A stretch of 7,045 nt of DNA from Archaeoglobaceae archaeon (lineage in GTDB: Archaea; Halobacteriota; Archaeoglobi; Archaeoglobales; Archaeoglobaceae), in the NCBI GenBank assembly GCA_027066965.1, contig JAMOMT010000155.1:1-7045 (forward strand), in the 5' to 3' direction. Position 1 is the first letter of the stretch, and each line of letters starts with the position of its first letter. The notes beneath the pieces were generated by a model that had not been told where the DNA came from, ran no database searches, and was given only the letters and a program-made list of their open reading frames with translations. Both the position numbers and the translations under genes were made by a program. Positions 1 through 5,237 of this stretch are shown piece by piece.

Positions 1-4
1 AAAA

Positions 5-76
5 TGGACCGGTGGGGATTTGAACCCCAGGCCTCCGCCATGCCAAGGCGGCGCTCTACCGCTGAGCTACCGGCCC
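5..76 (-). tRNA. tRNA-Ala (anticodon GGC)
   Basis: Read on the minus strand this folds as a complete 72-nt cloverleaf: a 7-bp acceptor stem, D stem GCTC/GAGC, anticodon stem CCGCC/GGCGG with loop TTGGCAT, and T stem TGGGG/CCCCA with loop TTCAAAT. The anticodon GGC (plus-strand 42-44) reads GCC and GCU alanine codons. The third acceptor pair is G3-U70, the classic alanine identity element, which confirms the assignment independently of the anticodon. The discriminator is A73 (position 5). It is followed by TTTT rather than CCA, so CCA must be added after transcription, and the T run is a likely terminator. No intron is seen. The gene is divergent from the MFS transporter gene, 53 bp away. Confidence 0.98.
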
Positions 77-98
77 TTGCACAAGCATTCTTGCATCA

Positions 99-110
99 GG
101 TTTATGAAGT
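99..110. promoter_or_regulatory. Shared TATA-like element between tRNA-Ala and the MFS gene
   Basis: On the minus strand TTCATAAA (101-108) is centred about 28 bp upstream of the tRNA-Ala 5' end, the normal archaeal TATA distance. The same octamer with one base changed lies about 26 bp upstream of tRNA-Val. On the plus strand the same bases read TTTATGAA and sit about 26 bp upstream of the MFS start codon at 130, which would give a leaderless message. One element could therefore serve both directions. Distances are seen in the sequence; promoter use is inferred. Confidence 0.55.
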
Positions 111-129
111 TTATGGTCTCTCTCACTTC

Positions 130-1194
130 ATGCCAGACAGAAACGTGAAGTTGCTCTCCCTCGTGAGTTTTCTGAACGATATGAGCAGCGAGATGATGTT
201 CCCGCTTCTCCCCTTCTTCCTCACGTCCATCGGAGCTTCATCTCTCGCAATCGGCCTGGCCGGGGGGATAGTGGAGGGCATTTCGGGCATTATGAAGGTA
301 GTTTCGGGTTACATCTCAGATGTGAAGGGTAAAAAGAAACTCGTTTTTGCTGGCTACTCTCTTTCTCAGCTCTCAAAGTTTGGAATTTGCCTATCTAGCA
401 CTCCTTTCTCTGCCCTATTTTTTATGCTCCTCGAAAGGTGCGGAAAGGGAATAAGGACCGCTCCAAGAGACGCTCTAATAGCTGAAAGCTCGAGGAAAAA
501 CGAAAAGGGCAGAGCTTTTGGATTTCACAGAGCGATGGACAGCCTTGGAGCCGTTGTCGGAGCGTCACTGGCCCTGTTTCTTTTCATTCACTGGGATAAC
601 GTGAGGAAAGTACTGCTTGCAGCTGCGATCGTCGGCTTTTTCTCCCTCGTCCCGATTCTTTTAGTCAGGGAGACTGGTATTAGGGTGAAAAAGCCGAAGC
701 TCGGCCTCAGAATGAGGAGATTTGCCCTACTCTCTTTAATTTTTGGTGCAGCAAATCTGAGCTACATGTTCTTCCTCGTCAACTTTAAGGGGATTGTTGC
801 CTCTCTCTCAGCTTACGTCCTGTTTACGGCTATCTACGCCCTCCTTTCCTACCCGGCAGGAATGGTCTCAGATATCGTCGGAAAGAGAGTTGTGGCTTCT
901 CTCGGTTACTCTGTGATGGCTCTGGCCTGCTTATCAGCCCTCGTATATCCCGCTTTATCGCTCGTCTTGCTTGGCGTGTTCATGGCAATGACCGATGCCG
1001 TTCAGAGGAGTTTCGTGGCGGAGATAGCCGAAAACTACGGGTTTGGGATGGGAGCTTTTCAGCTGTGCTTCGGCATTTCAGCTCTGATTTTCAACGCCAT
1101 CTATGGATTGCTGTGGAGTGCGAGCAGAGAACTAGTCTTCTTCACAGCCGCCACCTTTGCCATTCTGTCCTCTTTCGTCTTTATGAAAGTCTAG
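130..1194 (+). CDS. MFS transporter, substrate unknown
   Basis: This 354-residue membrane protein belongs to the major facilitator superfamily and has about 12 hydrophobic segments. The loop after segment 2 (GYISDVKGKKK, residues 60-70) and the matching loop after segment 8 (YPAGMVSDIVGKR, 241-253) are the MFS motif-A type G-x-x-x-D-x-x-G-[KR]-[KR], one per half. CGKGIRTAPRDALIAES (104-120) and the following FGFHRAMDSLGAVVG are typical of a common archaeal and bacterial MFS subfamily without known substrate. The frame stays open back to position 4, but those upstream codons are the antisense of tRNA-Ala. The ATG at 130 gives the N terminus expected for the family (NVKLLSLVSFLNDMSSEM). There is no Shine-Dalgarno site, consistent with leaderless translation. 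The gene is monocistronic as far as visible. The transported compound cannot be read from the sequence. Confidence 0.88.
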   Translation: MPDRNVKLLSLVSFLNDMSSEMMFPLLPFFLTSIGASSLAIGLAGGIVEGISGIMKVVSGYISDVKGKKKLVFAGYSLSQLSKFGICLSSTPFSALFFMLLERCGKGIRTAPRDALIAESSRKNEKGRAFGFHRAMDSLGAVVGASLALFLFIHWDNVRKVLLAAAIVGFFSLVPILLVRETGIRVKKPKLGLRMRRFALLSLIFGAANLSYMFFLVNFKGIVASLSAYVLFTAIYALLSYPAGMVSDIVGKRVVASLGYSVMALACLSALVYPALSLVLLGVFMAMTDAVQRSFVAEIAENYGFGMGAFQLCFGISALIFNAIYGLLWSASRELVFFTAATFAILSSFVFMKV

Positions 1195-1253
1195 CGTCTG
1201 ATGGTAAACGTGAGTGATAATTTGCATGCATTGAGTAGACACTAGGAACACAA

Positions 1254-1266
1254 ACTTCAGTGAAGT
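1254..1266. repeat. Short inverted repeat after the MFS gene
   Basis: ACTTCA and TGAAGT flank a single central G, making a 6+1+6 palindrome in the gap between the MFS stop and the A/T-rich tract. The loop is too short for a stable RNA hairpin, so a protein-binding site or chance is as likely as a transcript end. The rest of 1195-1291 shows no gene. Confidence 0.3.
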
Positions 1267-1291
1267 AAAATATAAATTATAAAATAAAAAA
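1267..1291 (-). terminator. T-rich terminator of the coiled-coil gene
   Basis: Immediately after the TAA stop (1292-1294) the minus strand carries a run of about 25 bases made almost only of T and A, with T runs of 6 and 4. Archaeal RNA polymerase terminates at U-rich tracts without needing a hairpin. On the plus strand the same stretch is A-rich, so it would not end MFS transcription in the same way. Confidence 0.55.
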
Positions 1292-2152
1292 TTAGATTAA
1301 CCCTGCCCTCTGGAGAAGCAGAATGTCTTCTGTTTCGAGCTTCTCTCCTCTCTTGAACATCTCGTAGATCTCTCTTGCCTTTCTGATGAGCTCTTCTTTC
1401 TCCCTTTCCTCCTTGCTCTTTGCCTGCTTTGCCTTGAGAGCCTTTATTATCTTCTCGAGGTCTCTTATGTCCTTCCTTATCTTGCCTATCTTCGCGTGGT
1501 ACAAGTCCGCTTCCTTCTTGCTCTTCAGGAAGCTCTCGTGCATCTCGTCAGCCTGCTTTCTCTTTTCGTCAACCTGCTTGAAAATCGAAAGCATTTCCTC
1601 GTGGTACGCATCTGCCTTGCTCACGAGTTCGAGCATCTGCTGGTGCAGTTCCTTTGCCTCTGCCTTTAACTCTCTGATCTTCGCTATCAGCCTCTTGAAT
1701 TCCTCGTGCTTTTCAAGTTGCTCCTTTCTCATTTCGAGTTCTCTCTTTAGCTTTGCTATCCTCTCTACGAGGGCTCTCTCCTTTTCTATCGTTAGCACGC
1801 TCGTCTGCTGCTTGAACTCGAGCCTTCGAATCTCTTTTTCTATCTCTCCGAGAGGTCTTCCACCTCTGTCTATGTGCTTCCTGAGTTTGTCTAACTCCTT
1901 GTAGAGTTTGTCTATTTCCTTGTGAAGCTCGTTCCTCTTGGCCTTAACTTCCTTAGCCCTCTCGTTGAACTCATCTCTCTTTTCTTTGCATTCCTTTGCC
2001 TTTGCAAGCAGTTCCCTGACCTCTTTGTTTAGCTGGTCTCTCCTGTCAGCGTACTCCCTCGCAAGCTTGTTCAGTTCGTCCCTCTTCTTTATGCATTCCT
2101 GAAGTTCGTTTTCGAGCTGCTCTTTTCTCTCAACCAACTTTTCCAGCATCAT
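1292..2152 (-). CDS. Long archaeal coiled-coil protein (COG1340-like)
   Basis: This 286-residue, very Lys/Glu-rich soluble protein has no signal peptide or membrane segment. Residues 4-94 and about 122-260 are continuous heptad coiled coil. Between them lie DRGGRPLGE (95-103) and QQTSVLT (115-121), which break the helix. A short C-terminal tail follows (EKLETEDILLLQRAGLI). This layout resembles the uncharacterised archaeal coiled-coil family COG1340, recalled from memory and not searched. The first half has four [KR]R[DN][EQ][LF][NH] motifs, the second four A[DK]x[LYM]H motifs, both spaced 14-21-14. The start is ATGATG at 2152 or 2149, with a weak GTGAG ribosome site just upstream. It lies downstream of glyA on the same strand, 108 bp away. 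A structural or SMC/Rad50-like bridging role is possible, but no ATPase head is present and no function can be assigned. Confidence 0.85.
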   Translation of the reverse strand: MMLEKLVERKEQLENELQECIKKRDELNKLAREYADRRDQLNKEVRELLAKAKECKEKRDEFNERAKEVKAKRNELHKEIDKLYKELDKLRKHIDRGGRPLGEIEKEIRRLEFKQQTSVLTIEKERALVERIAKLKRELEMRKEQLEKHEEFKRLIAKIRELKAEAKELHQQMLELVSKADAYHEEMLSIFKQVDEKRKQADEMHESFLKSKKEADLYHAKIGKIRKDIRDLEKIIKALKAKQAKSKEEREKEELIRKAREIYEMFKRGEKLETEDILLLQRAGLI

Positions 2153-2260
2153 GTTCTCACAACAGCCCCGTTGTTTTCGCAGGCGGTAGGTGATACTTTT
2201 TCGGGATCTCGGCGATCCCGGATTTGCCCAGCCTAAATTGGATGGGATTTAAATCTTTCT
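2153..2260 (-). promoter_or_regulatory. Structured upstream region of the coiled-coil gene
   Basis: Read on the minus strand this 108-bp gap begins with a TATA-like TTTAAATC (within 2244-2255), which would start transcription near 2223. The leader would then contain a perfect 7-bp hairpin with a 5-nt loop (arms 2202-2208 and 2214-2220, CGGGATC/GATCCCG) and a 5-bp hairpin (2159-2163 with 2170-2174) whose 3' arm runs into the weak GTGAG ribosome site. A second TATA-like stretch (AAAAAGTATC, about 2192-2201) would give a much shorter leader. The GC hairpin is not followed by T residues on either strand, so it is not a standard terminator for glyA. Roles are inferred. Confidence 0.4.
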
Positions 2261-3556
2261 CTAAAGCTCACTTAAAAAGCTTTCTACAATTGCGTATATT
2301 TCGCTTTCGTCGAACGCGTATTTCACACTTGTGAATTCTTTTTTAAGTTCTATTACATCCCTTCTGAGCTCCTCTTCGCTCTTCTTCTTGTTTACGGCAT
2401 TCCACATTATTTCGGCGAGAGCCTTCATCTCCTCTTCCTTCATTCCGATCCTCGTTACTTCCTGCACACCTATCCTTATTCCCGAGGGGTTTTCGGTTTT
2501 TGTTAGGTCATCCCAAGGAAGAAGGTTCTTGTTTAGGACTATGTTTATTCTCTCGAACATCTTTGCAACAGGATCGCCACCACCGAACTCGCTCACATCA
2601 ACAGCCACTTGGTGCGACTCCGTAAAGCCAAGACTCTCTCCGACCACGTTAAAGCCAAGGCTATGTAGGGCTTCAGCCAAAGCTTTCGCGTTTCTGACTA
2701 TTTGCTTTGCATAACTCTCCCCGAACTCAAGCATCTCCATACATGCGACAACGTAAGCTGCTAGGCTGTGTAAGTGGTGGTTGCTAACAACTCCTGGAAA
2801 GACCGCATTGTCGACCTTTTTTGCCAGCTCGGCTCTGCTTAGGATTATCGCTCTCTGCGGTCCAGGGAAGGTCTTGTGAGTTGAAGCCGTTACCACGTCG
2901 GAGTAAGGGACTGGGTCGTGGAACTGCTTTCCGGCTATCAATCCCAAAACGTGGCTTGCATCATACATCACTCTGCCGTCGACTTCGCTTGCTATCTCTG
3001 CTATCTCCTCCACTGGATGGGGGAAGAGGTAGAGGCTCGCTCCGAGCACGAACACCTTCGGCTTCTCCTTCAAAGCGAGCTTTCTCGTCTTGTCAACATC
3101 TATGTTAAGGTTTTCCATGTCAAACGGATAATTTACGACTTCCACACCTCTTATTCCCGCAGCGGAAAAGCGGTGGTGTGAGATGTGCCCACCGCACGGA
3201 ACGGAAAGGGAGAAGACCTTATCTCCCGGTTTTGCGAGAGCGAAAAAAGCTGCTATGTTTGCCGTAACTCCGGAAATCGGCTGAACATTCACGTGTTCTG
3301 AGTTGAAGAGCATTTTCGTGAGCTTTATAGCTACATCCTCCACGACATCGATGTACATGCAGCCCTGGTAGAACCTCTTTCCAACCTTTCCTTCAGCATA
3401 CCTGCACCCGAAGTCCGAGAGGTAGAATCTCCTCACAGCCATGCTTGTGACGTTCTCGCTCGCTATCAAGGGAATGGAACTGCCGAAGAACTCGTGGTGA
3501 TCCTTCACTGCCTGCTTGAACTTCTCAAAGAGATTTCTTGCCTCTTCTTTCACCAT
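2261..3556 (-). CDS. glyA: Serine hydroxymethyltransferase, archaeal type
   Basis: This 431-residue cytosolic PLP enzyme interconverts serine and glycine, moving a one-carbon unit to or from a pterin; in Archaeoglobales-type archaea that is expected to be tetrahydromethanopterin. Visible motifs in order are LIASEN (30-35, catalytic Glu34), YAEG (53-56), SGVTAN (95-100), CGGH (121-124, His stacking on PLP), MYDASH (197-202, Asp199 binding the pyridine nitrogen and His202), STHKTFPGPQ with the Schiff-base Lys228, and SGIRIG (Arg361, substrate carboxylate). All key residues are present and the length is normal. The ATG at 3554-3556 is set by a strong GGAGG ribosome site (3565-3569) with 8-nt spacing. 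It is divergent from aspartate kinase across 214 bp. The stop TAG is at 2261-2263. Identification is secure; pterin preference is inferred. Confidence 0.96.
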   Translation of the reverse strand: MVKEEARNLFEKFKQAVKDHHEFFGSSIPLIASENVTSMAVRRFYLSDFGCRYAEGKVGKRFYQGCMYIDVVEDVAIKLTKMLFNSEHVNVQPISGVTANIAAFFALAKPGDKVFSLSVPCGGHISHHRFSAAGIRGVEVVNYPFDMENLNIDVDKTRKLALKEKPKVFVLGASLYLFPHPVEEIAEIASEVDGRVMYDASHVLGLIAGKQFHDPVPYSDVVTASTHKTFPGPQRAIILSRAELAKKVDNAVFPGVVSNHHLHSLAAYVVACMEMLEFGESYAKQIVRNAKALAEALHSLGFNVVGESLGFTESHQVAVDVSEFGGGDPVAKMFERINIVLNKNLLPWDDLTKTENPSGIRIGVQEVTRIGMKEEEMKALAEIMWNAVNKKKSEEELRRDVIELKKEFTSVKYAFDESEIYAIVESFLSEL

Positions 3557-3610
3557 TCAGCTCTCCTCCCTAGCTGAAGAAGGGTAGAGCGATAGAGGTT
3601 CTCCCGTGCG

Positions 3611-3626
3611 TATTTAAGCTTTTTCT
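3611..3626 (-). promoter_or_regulatory. glyA promoter (BRE/TATA)
   Basis: The minus strand reads GAAAAAG then CTTAAATA (TATA at 3611-3618), a good archaeal BRE plus TATA pair. Transcription would start near 3588-3590, giving a leader of about 33 nt that carries the GGAGG ribosome site. Confidence 0.6.
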
Positions 3627-3636
3627 GTTCGATGCG

Positions 3637-3695
3637 GTGACATACACCTTAAGATATAATTCGAGCCAAACGTTTAAAGTTGCGTCTGGTGTCAC
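3637..3695. repeat. Spaced inverted repeat between the divergent glyA and aspartate kinase promoters
   Basis: GTGACA (3637-3642) and TGTCAC (3690-3695) are inverted copies 47 bp apart. ACACC (3644-3648) can also pair with GGTGT (3688-3692). The pair encloses a second plus-strand TATA-like sequence, AGATATAA (3652-3659). It may be an operator for the divergent pair or part of an RNA fold; it could also be chance. Confidence 0.3.
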
Positions 3696-3728
3696 TGGTA
3701 AGCTTCGACAATCAGCAACTTTTATATT
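3652..3728 (+). promoter_or_regulatory. Two candidate aspartate kinase promoters
   Basis: TTTATATT (3721-3728) is a good TATA box that would start transcription near 3750, leaving a leader of about 20 nt. AGATATAA (3652-3659) is a second candidate that would start near 3681 and give a leader of about 90 nt. Which is used decides whether the inverted repeats at 3694-3766 act as DNA or as RNA. Confidence 0.5.
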
Positions 3729-3770
3729 ACCAGTTTTTATTCCTGCTTCCATCAGCGAACTGGTGATAAA
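3694..3770 (+). promoter_or_regulatory. Aspartate kinase leader with competing inverted repeats and GGTGAT ribosome site
   Basis: ACTGGTAA (3694-3701) is the exact reverse complement of TTACCAGT (3727-3734). A third element, ACTGGTGA (3759-3766), can pair with the same TTACCAGT over 8 bp with one G-U pair. The third element contains most of the ribosome site GGTGAT (3762-3767), which fixes the ATG at 3771 with a 3-nt gap. If all three are transcribed they form two mutually exclusive hairpins, one hiding the ribosome site and one freeing it. If transcription starts near 3750, the first two arms instead form an operator-like repeat over the TATA box. Pairing is seen; function is inferred. Confidence 0.45.
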
Positions 3771-5186
3771 ATGAGAATCGTTATGAAGTTCGGCGGCGCC
3801 AGTGTGAAGGACGGTAGGAGCATAAGACACTGTGCCAAGCTCGTGAAGAAGTATGCTGACAACGAAGTCGTCGTCGTTGTTTCGGCAATGGCAGGAGTTA
3901 CGGATTCTTTAACAAACGCAGCAAAAAAGTGCTACGCTGAACAGTCGACTGGATTCATAAAGATGTTCGTCGCCGAACTTGCTAAGAAGCACTACGATGC
4001 TGTCAGGGATGCAGTTGACGAGCCATATAGGGCAAGGGTAATGGAACACATAGATAGGCTTATCGATGAACTTGAGAAGGTTCTGCTCGGAATCAGCTAC
4101 CTAGGAGAACTGACGAAGAGGAGTGAGGATTATATTCTCTCCTTTGGAGAGAGACTTTCTGCCCCCATATTCTCCTCGGCTCTACTCTCTCTTGGAGTAG
4201 AATCCCTCGCTATGACCGGTGGGGATGCTGGAATAGTGACAAACTCTCACTTTGGGAGGGCAAGACCTCTCAAAACGTCTTGCGAGCTTATAAGGAGTAG
4301 AATAGAACCTCTGATAAGTATAAGACACGTAATTCCCGTTGTTACTGGCTTTATTGGAGTTACGGAGGATGGAAATATAACAACTCTTGGCAGGGGCGGA
4401 AGCGATTTAACTGCAACCCTCATAGCCTCTGCAATAGATGCGGATGAAGTATGGCTGTGGAAGGAAGTCGACGGAGTTATGACCGCCGATCCTAAGATCG
4501 TTCCAAATGCGAAGCTAATTCCAGAGATAAGCTACCAGGAGGCCATGGAACTTGCTCATTTCGGAGCGAAGATCCTTCATCCGAGAGCTCTTGAGCCTCT
4601 GATAAGAAATAGAATTCCTGTGAGGATAAAGAATACTTTCAACCCGGATGCTCCAGGGACTGTTATAAAGGACGGGTGTAACTCCTCTATGGGAGTCGTT
4701 AAGGCTCTCAGCCTGATAGAGAAGGTCGCAATAGTTAACGTGAGCGGTGCGGGATTTGATTTTGCTGAAATAATGGCTGAAGTTTTCAGGAGGTTCGCCG
4801 AGGAGAGAGTTAACGTTATCATGATAAGTCAGAGCTCATCCGAGCTGAACCTTTCGATGGTCATAGACAGGGGAGACCTGGGGAGAGCGATGAGAACTCT
4901 TACAAATGTGGACAGCTGGAACGGGAATGTCAAGGTCTCAAAGCTCGACGATGTGGCTGTTGTGAGTGCTGTTGGAGCAGGAATGGCCGGAACTCCGGGA
5001 GTAGCAGGGAGGATATTCTCGGCTCTTGGCAAGGCCGGGATCAACATCATTATGATAAGCCAGAGCTGCAGTGAGTACAACATCAGTTTTGCTGTTTCGA
5101 AGGAGGATGGGAGAAAGGCCGTGAAAATACTCCACGACGAGTTCTGCCTTGAGGACACGGTAGAGGAAGTTTTGAGCTGCGAGTGA
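3771..5186 (+). CDS. lysC: Aspartate kinase
   Basis: This 471-residue cytosolic enzyme phosphorylates L-aspartate with ATP to aspartyl-4-phosphate, the entry to lysine, threonine, methionine and isoleucine synthesis. The amino-acid kinase domain (about 1-305) shows KFGGASV (6-12), SFGERLSA (124-131), TTLGRGGSDLTA (204-215) and EVDGVMTADP (232-241), all intact. Two ACT domains follow, starting near VAIVNVSGAG (319-328) and VAVVSAVGAG (395-404). Each contains a near-identical NVIMISQSSSE / NIIMISQSCSE strand-loop (348-358 and 425-435). Such tandem ACT domains form the allosteric site for threonine or lysine; which one cannot be decided here. There is no fused homoserine dehydrogenase. The ATG at 3771 is fixed by GGTGAT and starts directly before KFGG. 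The gene is convergent with HMG-CoA reductase. The symbol follows common usage. Confidence 0.95.
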   Translation: MRIVMKFGGASVKDGRSIRHCAKLVKKYADNEVVVVVSAMAGVTDSLTNAAKKCYAEQSTGFIKMFVAELAKKHYDAVRDAVDEPYRARVMEHIDRLIDELEKVLLGISYLGELTKRSEDYILSFGERLSAPIFSSALLSLGVESLAMTGGDAGIVTNSHFGRARPLKTSCELIRSRIEPLISIRHVIPVVTGFIGVTEDGNITTLGRGGSDLTATLIASAIDADEVWLWKEVDGVMTADPKIVPNAKLIPEISYQEAMELAHFGAKILHPRALEPLIRNRIPVRIKNTFNPDAPGTVIKDGCNSSMGVVKALSLIEKVAIVNVSGAGFDFAEIMAEVFRRFAEERVNVIMISQSSSELNLSMVIDRGDLGRAMRTLTNVDSWNGNVKVSKLDDVAVVSAVGAGMAGTPGVAGRIFSALGKAGINIIMISQSCSEYNISFAVSKEDGRKAVKILHDEFCLEDTVEEVLSCE

Positions 5187-5237
5187 CTCTTTTTCTATTT
5201 TTGTGAGTTAAACTGTAAACAAAAGAGAAAAAGTCAC
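5183..5237. terminator. Bidirectional terminator hairpin spanning both stop codons
   Basis: GTGAC plus TTTTTCT (5183-5187 and 5190-5196, with a 2-nt bulge TC) pairs with AGAAAAAGTCAC (5226-5237) over 12 bp. A further 6-bp TTTTGT/ACAAAA helix extends it inward. The aspartate kinase TGA (5184-5186) and the HMG-CoA reductase stop (5234-5236 on plus) lie opposite each other in the base of the stem. T runs occur on both strands: TTTTT twice on plus, and TTTTT then TTTT on minus. Each strand therefore offers U-rich termination just after its own stop codon. Confidence 0.7.

Noticed and set aside
4..129. N-terminal extension of the MFS reading frame to position 4
   Set aside because: These codons are the antisense of tRNA-Ala, and the MFS family N terminus begins at the ATG at 130.
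1196..1237. Possible C/D box small RNA after the MFS gene (CTGATGG, GTGATAA and TTGA-like boxes)
   Set aside because: No box matches the consensus well and there is no terminal stem; the boxes are too degenerate to support.
1386..1904. Serine-rich plus-strand reading frame opposite the coiled-coil gene
   Set aside because: It is the complement of Lys/Glu-rich codons in the real minus-strand gene and has no start signal.
2331..3181. Three plus-strand frames inside glyA
   Set aside because: They oppose an intact, motif-complete enzyme gene and show no family features or ribosome sites.
3570..3830. Minus-strand 86-codon frame over the glyA/aspartate kinase gap
   Set aside because: It overlaps both promoters and the aspartate kinase start, with no recognisable domain.
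4577..5158. Minus-strand frames inside aspartate kinase
   Set aside because: They are shadows of the real plus-strand gene with no domain or start support.
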